From Paenibacillus gorillae (lineage in GTDB: Bacteria; Bacillota; Bacilli; Paenibacillales; Paenibacillaceae), in NCBI RefSeq assembly GCF_000513275.1, contig NZ_CBVJ010000020.1:1-64000 (forward strand): DNA of 64,000 nucleotides. Direction: 5' to 3'. Position 1 is the first letter of the stretch. The number at the start of each line of letters is the position of its first letter. The notes under the pieces were generated by a model that saw only the letters and a program-made list of their open reading frames with translations, was not told the origin of the DNA and did no database searches. A program made the position numbers and the translations under genes. Below are positions 53,855 through 62,954 of the stretch, one piece after another.

Positions 53855-55216
53855 ATGGATATGATCATGGCTTCTATACCCGCTAATGGGGGCGCAGCAG
53901 CGTCAACAAGCGGAGCAGGACAAACGAAGGCGGGCGGTGCCGCAGGCTTTCAGCAAGCGCTGGTATACCAGATGAACGGCGGTTCGTCAAAAGCCTCTAG
54001 CGGTTCGGCCTCAGTTGACCCTGCAGCAGTGTTCCTTGGAGCAAGTCTAGGTGGTGGCGGCGCGTTAACAATTGGCGCTGAGGAAACCAGAGATTTACTG
54101 TCGATGCTGGATGCCCTAATTGGCGAGCTAGACACAGGGGAAGAGCAGGAAGCAGATGCCGGGAGCGATGAAGCGGCAAAAGAGCTGGGTTCGGTACTGG
54201 ATCAGTTTAATGCTTTGCTGGCTTTGCTCGGCATTCCAGCGTTGACTCTGGCTCAAGTACAAGATGGCGGACAAGCCGATTCGGACACGGGTCAAAACCC
54301 GGCTTCGGCTGTGAAGCTTCAACTGCAGGATTCGCTGCTGCAGCTTCAAGCTGCCGTACAAGACGGCTCGCTGAAACAAATTCAGCAGCAGGAACCGACA
54401 CAATTAATCGGTCAACAGCTTCAAGCGCTGCAGGAGCTGCTGCAGAAGCAGAAAGGCAATATTGCTGCAAAGGATCAAGCAGCTGTTAAAGCGGATGGAG
54501 AGCAGCTTGCAGCTCCAGTCGTTACGCAGTCAACAGCGACATCGGCAGCTTTGCTGCAGCGTTTGACCCAGCAGTCGGTTCATCCTTCTGTAATGCTTGC
54601 AGCAGTTGAAGAAACTGCATCTGACAGCATGAACGATAGTTTCCCTGCTGGAACAGAAGAGCAAGGAGCGGTAGTGCCAAGCGGAGCGGTATTTGGAGAT
54701 GTTCTCCGTACAGCAGCCCAGCATCCAGCGGCGAGAGCACTGCTTCAGCCTTACGTTGCGGCAGATCAATTCGCAGAGACAATGTCACAATTCGTTCAAA
54801 AGCTGGATATCAGCATCTTGAACGGCGGCAAAACGGAAGCGAAAATTCAACTGTTCCCGGAGCAGCTTGGTCAAGTCGACGTCCGGATTACAATGCAAAA
54901 CGGTCAATTGACTGCCGTCTTCCATACGGATACGGTGTCGGCCAAAGACGTGCTGGACAATCAAATGGCACAATTGCGTGCAGCTCTGCAGGCGCAAGGC
55001 TTATCAGTTGACAAGCTGGAGGTTACGCAGGGACAACACGCAGCTCAACTGGCCGGCGGCCAGCATGGCCAAGGGACAGCACAGCAAAATTTTGCAGGAC
55101 AGAACAAATCCAAAGGTGACCGGATATCTGACGATGCTGGCTTTGAGAGTGAAGTTGCTGAACAGATTGCCATTCAGGATCTCGGCTTTGGCCGGGCAGT
55201 GAACGTAACGGCATAA
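53855..55216 (+). CDS. fliK: Flagellar hook-length control protein FliK
   Basis: The 453-aa protein measures hook length and triggers the export switch through FlhB. The N-terminal two thirds are Ala/Gln/Gly-rich and flexible. The C-terminal hook-length domain (about 330-400) contains KIQLFPEQLGQVDVRITMQNG. AGGAGGTGAAAAA precedes ATG 53855. flgD follows, as usual. Confidence 0.94.
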   Translation: MDMIMASIPANGGAAASTSGAGQTKAGGAAGFQQALVYQMNGGSSKASSGSASVDPAAVFLGASLGGGGALTIGAEETRDLLSMLDALIGELDTGEEQEADAGSDEAAKELGSVLDQFNALLALLGIPALTLAQVQDGGQADSDTGQNPASAVKLQLQDSLLQLQAAVQDGSLKQIQQQEPTQLIGQQLQALQELLQKQKGNIAAKDQAAVKADGEQLAAPVVTQSTATSAALLQRLTQQSVHPSVMLAAVEETASDSMNDSFPAGTEEQGAVVPSGAVFGDVLRTAAQHPAARALLQPYVAADQFAETMSQFVQKLDISILNGGKTEAKIQLFPEQLGQVDVRITMQNGQLTAVFHTDTVSAKDVLDNQMAQLRAALQAQGLSVDKLEVTQGQHAAQLAGGQHGQGTAQQNFAGQNKSKGDRISDDAGFESEVAEQIAIQDLGFGRAVNVTA

Positions 55217-55262
55217 TCAACTGAATATCAATCGATGCGCAAGTAGGATGGAGGTGAGCGAT

Positions 55263-55772
55263 GTGGCGAATAACAACATTGGTCCAACTGCCGTGTGGCC
55301 GAACTATAGTGCGAAGAATGTGCAGAACGCGGCCAAGCGGGAGCCAAACCAGACGCTGGGCAAGGATGATTTTCTGAAAATCCTGGTTACACAGCTGGCG
55401 AATCAGGATCCGATGCAGCCGATGCAAGACAAAGAGTTTATCGCGCAAATGGCCCAATTCACTTCGGTGGAGCAATTGACGAATATGTCGACACAGCTCG
55501 GGCTGCTGCGTCAGAACCTTGGAACGGCATCGAATCTGATCGGTAAAACGGTGGAATGGTACGAAATGAATGATCAGGGTCAGTCTGTGTTGGCAAAAGG
55601 TATCGTGAATTCCGTTGTCCTCTCGGACGGCAAGCAATATGCCAAATTCAGCGACGATTCGATGGTGCTTCTCGATCATTTGGTTTCCATCTCGGAGACG
55701 GGTGAAGATAAAGGCGATTCGGAGAACGGCAAGGATTCGGAGTCATCCTCGGAAGGGGCTGATACACCGTGA
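55263..55772 (+). CDS. flgD: Flagellar hook capping protein FlgD
   Basis: The 169-aa protein caps the growing hook. The conserved N-terminal segment DDFLKILVTQLANQDPMQPM and QMAQFTSVEQLTNM is clear; the C-terminus is short and acidic, without the Fn3/tudor part of enteric FlgD. The start is GTG 55263, reading MANNNIGP, after GGAGGTGA. Its stop overlaps the next gene by four bases. Confidence 0.94.
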   Translation: MANNNIGPTAVWPNYSAKNVQNAAKREPNQTLGKDDFLKILVTQLANQDPMQPMQDKEFIAQMAQFTSVEQLTNMSTQLGLLRQNLGTASNLIGKTVEWYEMNDQGQSVLAKGIVNSVVLSDGKQYAKFSDDSMVLLDHLVSISETGEDKGDSENGKDSESSSEGADTP

Positions 55773-56137
55773 GCGACAGCGTAAAAATTGGGCATATCAT
55801 GCCAGTGAAATTAATGCAGCAGTCCAAAGCAGCAGCAAAGCCGAATCCGTCTTCGGAATTCCGCGATATGCTGAATGCCAAGGTGCTTAATTTCAGTCAT
55901 CATGCTGAGGTACGCATGAAGCAGCGCGGCATCCAGCTTCAACCGGAATCATTGACGAAAATATTGAATGCGGTGGAAGAGGCGGAATCGAAAGGCGCAG
56001 TAGATTCTCTTATCGTTATGAAAGATATTGCGATGATTGTGAACGTGCCAAGCCGAACGGTTGTAACTGCCATGGACGGCAATCAGCTTCATAGTAATGT
56101 ATTCACGCAAATAGACAGCGCAGTTATTCTTAACTAA
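55769..56137 (+). CDS. TIGR02530-type flagellar operon protein
   Basis: The 122-aa protein is of the small family found between flgD and the hook gene in many Firmicutes. It contains LNFSHHAEVRMKQRGIQL and DIAMIVNVPSRTVVTAMDG. Its role is not known. It starts at GTG 55769 within the flgD stop. Confidence 0.85.
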   Translation: MSDSVKIGHIMPVKLMQQSKAAAKPNPSSEFRDMLNAKVLNFSHHAEVRMKQRGIQLQPESLTKILNAVEEAESKGAVDSLIVMKDIAMIVNVPSRTVVTAMDGNQLHSNVFTQIDSAVILN

Positions 56138-56241
56138 GCAAGAAACGGGCTGGACCGATAAGGGGGCCTGGTGGCTGCCGACCGATTGAAGCAGTCCCAT
56201 GAATAATGTATCTACTATTTAATTAGGAGGAATACAAAAAA

Positions 56242-57057
56242 ATGCTTAGATCGATGTACTCCGGTGTATCCGGTATGCGTGGCTTTCAAACGAAGCTTGA
56301 CGTAATCGGCAATAACATTGCAAACGTCAATACGGTTGGCTTTAAAGGTAGCCGCGTCATGTTCAGCGATATTATGAGCCAAACGACGGCTGGTGTTACA
56401 GCTTCTGCGGAAGGTGAGCAAGCAGGTGTTAACGCCCGTCAAATCGGCCTTGGCGTGTCGATCGCTTCGATCGATACCGTGCATACGCCGGGAAGTGCGA
56501 TGACAACGAATCAACCGACGGATCTGCGTATCGACGGCGACGGCTTTTTCGCAGTATCTCCAAGTCCAGACGGACAACCCGTTTATCTGACCCGTGCAGG
56601 CAACTTTACGCCAGATGCGAACAGACAGCTGGTTACGGCTGAAGGTTTGTTTGTTCTTGACAGTGGCGGCGCGCCAATCACGATTCCTCCAGAATACACC
56701 TCATTCTCGATCGGACAAGACGGCTCGATCTTGGGTGTGACTGCGGATGGTACGGAAGTCGTCGCGCAGCTGGGTGTCGTTAAAGTGACCAATCCAAGCG
56801 GCTTGCTCAAAATGGGCGGCAACTTGTATCAAGTTACGGCTAACGCGAATCCGGATGGCGAATTTGAATTTATGACCGCAAATGATCCAGAGCTTGGTAC
56901 TGGGGCCATCATCGCTGGTCAATTGGAAATGTCCAACGTCGATCTTACTGCCGAATTTACGGAGATGATCGTAGCGCAGCGGGGTTTCCAAGCCAATTCC
57001 CGGATTATTACAACATCGGATGAAATTTTGCAGGAAGTTGTAAACCTGAAGCGCTAA
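56242..57057 (+). CDS. flgE: Flagellar hook protein (FlgE/FlgG family)
   Basis: The 271-aa protein has the rod/hook N-terminus MLRSMYSGVSGMRGFQ, the motif GNNIANVNTVGFKGSR, and the C-terminal VDLTAEFTEMIVAQRGFQANS. The short length matches the Bacillus hook protein now called FlgE (formerly FlgG). Position after flgD supports hook over distal rod. AGGAGG precedes ATG 56242. Confidence 0.92.
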   Translation: MLRSMYSGVSGMRGFQTKLDVIGNNIANVNTVGFKGSRVMFSDIMSQTTAGVTASAEGEQAGVNARQIGLGVSIASIDTVHTPGSAMTTNQPTDLRIDGDGFFAVSPSPDGQPVYLTRAGNFTPDANRQLVTAEGLFVLDSGGAPITIPPEYTSFSIGQDGSILGVTADGTEVVAQLGVVKVTNPSGLLKMGGNLYQVTANANPDGEFEFMTANDPELGTGAIIAGQLEMSNVDLTAEFTEMIVAQRGFQANSRIITTSDEILQEVVNLKR

Positions 57058-57077
57058 TCGCGCTTAGCTAGACCATA

Positions 57078-57105
57078 ACCGGAGGGAGGCGGAAGCCTCC
57101 CCGGT
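57078..57105 (+). other. Stem-loop between flgE and swrD
   Basis: ACCGG...GGAGGC pairs with GCCTCC...CCGGT around GGAA with a two-base bulge, without a T-tract. It lies just before the ribosome binding site of the next gene and could protect the abundant hook message from 3' decay. Confidence 0.45.
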
Positions 57106-57123
57106 ATGTGAAGGGGGCAGCTT

Positions 57124-57345
57124 ATGATTACTGTAACTCGTTTGAATGGCACGAAAGTCATGATTAATGCTCTTCTTATTGAATTGGTAGAAGAGACGCC
57201 TGATACGATCATTTCGCTGACGACAGGCAAAAAAATCATAGTGGCGGAAAGCGCGTCCGATCTTCTGCTGCTCGTACAGAGTTATCTTCGAACGATCGGC
57301 GTATACGCGGCGACCCATAAGAGCGAACAAACGGAGGGTCCATAG
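57124..57345 (+). CDS. swrD: FlbD family protein SwrD
   Basis: The 73-aa protein matches the FlbD/SwrD family (MITVTRLNGTKVMINALLIE, then TLTTGKKI-like ISLTTGKKIIV). In B. subtilis SwrD raises stator function and is needed for swarming. AAGGGGG precedes ATG 57124; fliL begins two bases after the stop. Confidence 0.92.
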   Translation: MITVTRLNGTKVMINALLIELVEETPDTIISLTTGKKIIVAESASDLLLLVQSYLRTIGVYAATHKSEQTEGP

Positions 57346-57347
57346 AC

Positions 57348-57815
57348 ATGAAAAAAATGTTGCCATGGTTAGTTACTACATTGCTGGCCATTACGCTTAT
57401 CGCAATTGTATGTATCATTTTGTTTAAATCATTCTTTAATGAAAACGGCCCGGATGCGAATGCCAACAAACCGGTTGTCGTCAAGCAATTAAGTGCAGAT
57501 AAGCGGGTTGAAGTGACTTCCGAGCTGAAGGGCTTCACACGAAATCTGCTGGATGCAGACTATGTTGTGAAAATCAGCTTTGCTTTCCAACTGGACAGCA
57601 AAAAAACGAAAGAAGATTTCGACAAGCTGATGGAGATTGAGATAAAGCCGATAATCAATCGTACGATAGCAGACATGACAGCGGATGAACTGAGGGGCTC
57701 CAAAGGCGAGGACATGCTGGAATCGAAGCTTCTAAACCTGATCAATCCGATTTTGCCAGAAGGCAAAAAGCTGGTTAAGGTTGAAATTACTGACTTTATT
57801 ATTACGCAGATTTAG
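57348..57815 (+). CDS. fliL: Flagellar basal body-associated protein FliL
   Basis: The 155-aa single-pass membrane protein (helix at about 5-25, LPWLVTTLLAITLIAIVCII) has its domain outside, where FliL rings stabilise the MotAB stators. The C-terminal part NPILPEGKKLVKVEITDFIIT is typical. ACGGAGGG precedes ATG 57348. Confidence 0.94.
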   Translation: MKKMLPWLVTTLLAITLIAIVCIILFKSFFNENGPDANANKPVVVKQLSADKRVEVTSELKGFTRNLLDADYVVKISFAFQLDSKKTKEDFDKLMEIEIKPIINRTIADMTADELRGSKGEDMLESKLLNLINPILPEGKKLVKVEITDFIITQI

Positions 57816-57853
57816 AAACTTGATGCCGACATTCCTTGAAGGGGGTGAGAGAT

Positions 57854-58855
57854 TTGGTTGATGTTTTATCGCAAAATGAAATAGACGCGCTGCTTGCCGC
57901 ATTGTCATCTGGTGAGATGGATGCGGATGATCTGAAAAAAGAAGAAGTGACGAAGAAAGTACGGGTATATGATTTCAAGCGCGCTGTTCGTTTCTCGAAG
58001 GACCATATTCGCAGCTTGACCCGCATCCACGAAAACTTCGCGCGATATTTAACTACCTATTTCTCAGCACAGCTTCGCACGTTCGTGCAAATTAGTGTAG
58101 TTCAAGTCGAGCAGCTTCCTTATGACGAGTTTATACGCTCGATTCCGAAAATGACAATTCTTAATATTTTCGAAGCCGAGCCGCTCGAAGGAAGAATGGT
58201 GCTTGAGGTTCACCCTAACGTCGCCTATGCGATGCTTGACCGCTTGCTTGGCGGACAAGGCACAGCCCCGTCGAAGATTAACAACTTGACGGAGATAGAG
58301 ACGATCGTAATGGAGCGGATTTTCAGCCGTACGTTCGAAAGCTTGCAGGAGGCGTGGAAGACGGTCATCGACATTTCGCCTCGCATGGAGGCCCTGGAGA
58401 CGAACCCGCAGTTCATGCAAATTGTTTCACCTAACGAGACGATCGCACTGATATCGCTTAGCACTAAAATCGGAGATACAACCGGGATGATCAACCTGTG
58501 TATCCCGCATGTTGTCATTGAACCCATTATGCCTCGCCTCTCGGCCCACCACTGGTTCGTGTCGCAGAAAAAGGAGCGCATACCGGAAGAAGTGGAAATG
58601 CTGGAGCAGCGTGTCAGCAAGGCTAAGCTGCCGATAGTCGCCGAGCTTGGAGAATCTTCGATTACGATTCAGGAGTTTCTCAGTTTGTCCGTCGGTGATG
58701 TCATTTCGCTTCATAAGCCGATCAACAAAGGCTTGCAAATTAAGGTAGGCGACAAGTTGAAATTTATCGGCAGTCCCGGCTCGGTCAAAGATCGGTTAGC
58801 CGTTCAAGTGGATCAAGTTGTCAACGAAGGAGCGGAAGAGGAATATGACGAGTAA
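57854..58855 (+). CDS. fliM: Flagellar motor switch protein FliM
   Basis: The 333-aa C-ring protein binds phosphorylated CheY through its N-terminal peptide (VLSQNEIDALLAAL). The CheC-like middle and the C-terminal SpoA domain (about 255-320) follow. The TTG at 57854 fits because GGGGGTGA lies just upstream and the protein then starts at the CheY-binding peptide. fliY overlaps its end by 11 bases. Confidence 0.96.
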   Translation: MVDVLSQNEIDALLAALSSGEMDADDLKKEEVTKKVRVYDFKRAVRFSKDHIRSLTRIHENFARYLTTYFSAQLRTFVQISVVQVEQLPYDEFIRSIPKMTILNIFEAEPLEGRMVLEVHPNVAYAMLDRLLGGQGTAPSKINNLTEIETIVMERIFSRTFESLQEAWKTVIDISPRMEALETNPQFMQIVSPNETIALISLSTKIGDTTGMINLCIPHVVIEPIMPRLSAHHWFVSQKKERIPEEVEMLEQRVSKAKLPIVAELGESSITIQEFLSLSVGDVISLHKPINKGLQIKVGDKLKFIGSPGSVKDRLAVQVDQVVNEGAEEEYDE

Positions 58856-60065
58856 AGATTATTTGTCCCAGGAAGAAATAGATGCGTTGTTGAAGCAGTC
58901 ATCCGGCGAGTCGGAGACGGAGCAGCCTGTCGCTGAAAATGCGGTGCTGTCAGACTTTCTGACCTCGATTGAACAGGATGCGCTTGGCGAGATCGGCAAT
59001 ATTACGTTTGGCAGTGCGGCAACAGCTCTATCTACGCTGCTTGGTAAAAAAGTCGACATTACGACGCCGGAAGTTACTTTTATCCGGAGAGACCAGTTGT
59101 CTGACGAGTTTCCGAAGCCGCATGTTGCCGTTAGCGTGCAATATGTAGACGGGTTTGAAGGCATCAATTCGCTCGTCATTAAGACGAAGGATGCTCAAGT
59201 CATAGCGGACCTCATGCTGGGCGGAGAAGGCGAAGTTACGGCTCAGGAATTGAATGAAATACATATTAGCGCAGTGCAGGAAGCGATGAACCAAATGATG
59301 GGCTCTTCGGCTACATCGATGTCTACCATTTTCAACCGCTTCGTCAACATTTCGCCTCCAGGCATTGACATTCTCGATGTCGACAGCGGGGATGGCATGG
59401 GCCAATTGCCGCCGGTTGATATCTTCATAAAAATTTCGTTCAGGCTGATGATTGGTGATCTCATTGATTCGACGATTATGCAATTGCTGCCTGTATCCTT
59501 CGCGAAGCAAATGGTGTCAACGTTAATGGGCGGAGGAGCAGAGGAGCCAGCAAGTGCACCAGCACCGGCCGCAGCGCCGCCGTCGCCGCAACAGCCAGTT
59601 GCACAACAGCAAGCCCCAGCAGCTCATACACAAGGGCATATGCAAGCGGCAGCAGCTTCTCAAATGCAACAGCCGCCTTCGTACTACGAAATGCCGGCTC
59701 AGCCGCAAGGTCCGCAAACGTATGGAGATCCGATGAATCGGGGCGTAAATGTACAACCCGTACAATTCGCCAATTTTAACCAGCAGCCATACGTAAATAC
59801 AGATGAAACAAACCTTAATTTATTGCTCGACATACCGCTAAAGGTTACCGTAGAATTAGGAAGGACCCAGAAGCAAATTAAGGATATATTGGAATTGTCC
59901 CAAGGATCGATTATCGAGCTGGACAAGCTGGCCGGTGAACCTGTCGACATTCTCGTGAACAATAAGCTGATTGCTAAAGGCGAGGTTGTCGTTATCGATG
60001 AAAACTTTGGCGTACGCGTAACCGATATTGTAAGCCAATGGGACCGAATTCAAAAATTACAATAA
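58845..60065 (+). CDS. fliY: Flagellar motor switch phosphatase FliY
   Basis: The 406-aa protein combines a CheY-binding N-terminus (YLSQEEIDALLKQS), a CheC-like phosphatase domain (LGEIGNITFGSAATAL), a Pro/Gln/Ala-rich linker (about 230-305) and a C-terminal FliN/SpoA domain (LDIPLKVTVELGRTQKQIK). It dephosphorylates CheY-P at the switch and completes the C-ring in place of FliN. ATG 58845 lies inside fliM. Confidence 0.96.
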   Translation: MTSKDYLSQEEIDALLKQSSGESETEQPVAENAVLSDFLTSIEQDALGEIGNITFGSAATALSTLLGKKVDITTPEVTFIRRDQLSDEFPKPHVAVSVQYVDGFEGINSLVIKTKDAQVIADLMLGGEGEVTAQELNEIHISAVQEAMNQMMGSSATSMSTIFNRFVNISPPGIDILDVDSGDGMGQLPPVDIFIKISFRLMIGDLIDSTIMQLLPVSFAKQMVSTLMGGGAEEPASAPAPAAAPPSPQQPVAQQQAPAAHTQGHMQAAAASQMQQPPSYYEMPAQPQGPQTYGDPMNRGVNVQPVQFANFNQQPYVNTDETNLNLLLDIPLKVTVELGRTQKQIKDILELSQGSIIELDKLAGEPVDILVNNKLIAKGEVVVIDENFGVRVTDIVSQWDRIQKLQ

Positions 60066-60086
60066 CACCCTAGGAGGAAAAAAAAG

Positions 60087-60449
60087 ATGGCAAACCGCAT
60101 TCTAATCGTAGACGACGCAGCTTTTATGCGCATGATGATCCGAGACATTTTATCCAAGAACGGCTACGAAGTCGTCGGAGAAGCGCAAGATGGCGCGCAG
60201 GCGGTGGAGAAATTCAAGGAACTGAAGCCAGACTTGATTACGATGGACATTACGATGCCGGAAATGGACGGTATCTCTGCATTGAAGGAAATTAAAAAGC
60301 TGGATGCTAATGCGAAGGTTATTATGTGTTCGGCAATGGGGCAGCAAGCGATGGTTATTGACGCCATTCAAGCGGGTGCGAAAGATTTCATCGTGAAACC
60401 TTTCCAAGCAGACCGCGTTATCGAAGCGATTAAGAAAACGCTCGGCTAA
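60087..60449 (+). CDS. cheY: Chemotaxis response regulator CheY
   Basis: The 120-aa single-domain receiver has phosphoacceptor Asp in LITMDITMPEMDG (about residue 54), acidic pair DD near residue 10, and the Lys in VKPFQADR. It controls motor bias by binding FliM and FliY, its upstream neighbours. AGGAGG precedes ATG 60087. Confidence 0.97.
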   Translation: MANRILIVDDAAFMRMMIRDILSKNGYEVVGEAQDGAQAVEKFKELKPDLITMDITMPEMDGISALKEIKKLDANAKVIMCSAMGQQAMVIDAIQAGAKDFIVKPFQADRVIEAIKKTLG

Positions 60450-60461
60450 CGGTTTACCGGT

Positions 60462-61100
60462 ATGCTAATTAGGGGAATAAGCGCAAAATTATCCATGCTC
60501 TCGGCAGCAGGCATCGCGGTTTGGCCTGCATACGCAGCGGCAAGCGAATTGAATGGGGACAGCGGGAAACCGGCTTTCTCCGATTCAGGCAATTTGACCG
60601 GCAGCATGATTTGGGTCGTTATATCTTTATTTCTAGTTATCGGCTTAATAGTCGTTGTTATGAAGTTTTTGTCCCAGAAGAGCCGGGTGTGGGGCACGAA
60701 TCGTTCGCTTCGTTCGCTCGGAGGCGTTGCACTGGGACAAAACAACTCCCTTCAGGTCGTTGAGCTTGCAGGCCGGCTTTACATCGTCGGAGTTGGCGAG
60801 AACGTTACGCTGCTAGACAAAGTAGAGTCTGGTGAACAGGCGCAGCAAATTATCGCCGCGCTTGAGCGTCAATCTTCCGGCAGTTGGTCCGGCGGTTCGG
60901 TGTCGGAGGTTCTCAGCCGATTCCGCAAGCGCGGTACGGAAGCAGAGTCCCCGGAAGGACAATGGAATACCGACTCTACGTCTTTCCAGGCGATGCTGAA
61001 CGACAAACTGAATCGTCAAGCGGACCGTAAACAGCAGTTGGAGTCGTTGCTTAAAGACGATAAACCTAATGAACGGTTGATGGATGACAATGAAAAATAA
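60462..61100 (+). CDS. fliO: Flagellar biosynthetic protein FliO (FliZ)
   Basis: The 212-aa protein has an N-terminal signal-like helix (SMLSAAGIAVWPAYAA), one membrane segment (MIWVVISLFLVIGLIVVVM, about 49-67) and the cytosolic FliO domain (LGGVALGQNNSLQVVELAGR). It helps FliP ring assembly. The start ATG 60462 has a poor binding site; ATG 60495 is an alternative. fliP starts inside its end. Confidence 0.9.
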   Translation: MLIRGISAKLSMLSAAGIAVWPAYAAASELNGDSGKPAFSDSGNLTGSMIWVVISLFLVIGLIVVVMKFLSQKSRVWGTNRSLRSLGGVALGQNNSLQVVELAGRLYIVGVGENVTLLDKVESGEQAQQIIAALERQSSGSWSGGSVSEVLSRFRKRGTEAESPEGQWNTDSTSFQAMLNDKLNRQADRKQQLESLLKDDKPNERLMDDNEK

Positions 61101-61842
61101 ATGGTGGATATCGATCGTCGCCGTACAGCTTGCCGCGATGCTGCTTCAACCGCATGCATTCGCGGAGCCGCTGCCCAATGTCGAGATCAATTTTGGCAAC
61201 GGAGGAGAACAACCGGGAACGAGCGCATTATCGATATTGCTTCTAATAACAGTATTGAGTGTAGCCCCGGCTATTCTCGTTCTGATGACCAGCTTTACGA
61301 GAATCGTAATTGTCCTCGGCTTTGTCCGGACTTCGCTCGGCACGCAGCAAATGCCGCCGAACCAAGTGTTGATCGGCCTGGCGATGTTTCTTACCTTCTT
61401 TATTATGGCGCCAACTCTATCGCAAGTGAATGAAGTAGCCCTTCAGCCCTATCTCAAGGGTGAAGTGTCGCAGACACAAGCACTGGAGGCGGCCGCAGTT
61501 CCGATGAAGAAGTTTATGTTCTCCCATACGCGAGAGAAAGATCTGCTGCTATTCATGAATTACACCAAGGCGGAGAAGCCGGAATCATTCGAGGATATTC
61601 CGATAACGGTACTCGTTCCCGCGTATGCGATCAGCGAGCTGAAAACCGCTTTTCAAATGGGGTTTATGATCTTTATTCCATTCCTTGTCATCGACATGAT
61701 CGTTGCCAGCACATTAATGGCGATGGGGATGATGATGCTGCCGCCAGTCATGATTTCACTTCCGTTCAAGCTGCTCTTATTCGTGCTTGTGGATGGGTGG
61801 TACTTAATCGTCAAATCGCTGCTGCTCAGCTTCAATCCATGA
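61084..61842 (+). CDS. fliP: Flagellar export gate protein FliP
   Basis: The 252-aa membrane protein forms the core of the export gate with FliQ and FliR. A cleavable signal (to AFAEP, about 1-27) precedes the conserved FTRIVIVLGFVRTSLGTQQMPPN region (longer than quoted in full) and ALFMAMG-type helices near the C-terminus (MAMGMMMLPPVMISLPFK). ATG 61084 overlaps fliO; ATG 61090 is also possible. Confidence 0.96.
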   Translation: MTMKNKWWISIVAVQLAAMLLQPHAFAEPLPNVEINFGNGGEQPGTSALSILLLITVLSVAPAILVLMTSFTRIVIVLGFVRTSLGTQQMPPNQVLIGLAMFLTFFIMAPTLSQVNEVALQPYLKGEVSQTQALEAAAVPMKKFMFSHTREKDLLLFMNYTKAEKPESFEDIPITVLVPAYAISELKTAFQMGFMIFIPFLVIDMIVASTLMAMGMMMLPPVMISLPFKLLLFVLVDGWYLIVKSLLLSFNP

Positions 61843-61863
61843 CGAAGACGGGAGGAACATGCC

Positions 61864-62132
61864 ATGAGTGCTGATTTCATTATCGGTTTGGCGGGACAAG
61901 CCCTTTATACGATTTTGAAAGCCAGCGCACCAATGCTTGTGATTGCACTAGTCGTCGGATTGATCGTCAGTGTCTTTCAAGCGACTACGCAAATTCAGGA
62001 GCAGACGTTAGCCTTTGTGCCCAAAATCGTAGCGGTTTTTTATCCATTATTGTATTTGGTCCCTGGATCTTAAATACGATCGTCGATTTCACTTACAATC
62101 TGCTGAATAATTTATATAAATACATCGGATAG
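61864..62132 (+). CDS. fliQ: Flagellar export gate protein FliQ, frame broken
   Basis: FliQ is a two-helix export gate protein of about 89 aa. The first 57 or so residues are normal (FIIGLAGQALYTILKASAP, TTQIQEQTLAFVPKI). After the T6 run at 62036-62041 the frame reads to a premature TAA at 62071-62073 (69 aa). One extra T restores VFLSIIVFGPWILNTIVDF... and the expected end NNLYKYIG at TAG 62130-62132, total 89 aa. As written, the second helix is lost. Confidence 0.88.
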
Positions 62133-62148
62133 GCTGTGAATCGAAGAG

Positions 62149-62941
62149 ATGGATCTGTTCGTGCAAAGCTTTCCTATTTTTTTGTTAATCTTTTGTCGAA
62201 TTACGGCTTTTTTCGTCGTCGCACCGCTGGTTTTCCATGAAAGGTGTGCCGAGTGCTTTTAAGATTGGTCTAGGCTTCTTTATTTCTTTTATCGTCTTTC
62301 TGACATATGGGATGAAGCAGACTGTCGTACCAGATGCGCAATATATTTTATTTATTTTCAGAGAGGTATTGGTAGGACTTCTCATAGGATACATAGTTTA
62401 TCTGTTCTTTACCGTTGTACAGACGGCAGGTGCGCTCATGGATCTTCAGATTGGTTTTGCGATGGCAAACGTCGTCGATCCCATGACAGGAACATCCGCG
62501 CCGCTGCTCGGCAATTTCAAGTATATGCTGCTCATTATGATTTTTCTGATAATGAACGGCCATCATTACCTGCTAACGGCATTGATGGACAGCTATCAAT
62601 GGATACCGCTGGACAACGAGCTGTTTGGCAGGCTATATGAAGGCAGCATTACGGAATTTCTAACTAAGGCGGTAGGGCATACATTCATGCTTGCGCTTCA
62701 AATTGCTGCCCCGCTTACCGTATCTATGTTCTTGACGGATGCTGGTCTTGGCTTTCTAGCGAAGACAGCACCGCAATATAACGTATTTGTTATCGGGATA
62801 CCGCTCAAAATTATTATTGGTTTGTTTGTTTTGATCCTGCTCATGCCTGGGATGGCGGTTTTATTCGATAAGCTGTTCGCAATTCTATTCGACAACCTGG
62901 AGCAGTTGTTTGGCATCGTACAGCAAGCCGAAGGCCAATAA
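62149..62941 (+). CDS. fliR: Flagellar export gate protein FliR, frame broken
   Basis: FliR caps the FliPQR gate. ATG 62149 gives the normal start MDLFVQSFPIFLLIFCR...AFFVVAPL, but the frame then runs to TAA at 62209-62271 region without matching FliR further. Removing one base near 62229-62234 (the second G of CTGG gives APLFSMKGVPSAFKIG) joins it to the long downstream frame from 62237, which is intact to TAA 62939-62941. The repaired protein has 263 aa, normal for the family, with six or more membrane helices. GAAGAG precedes the start. Confidence 0.88.
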
Positions 62942-62954
62942 GGAGGCTGCAGCC

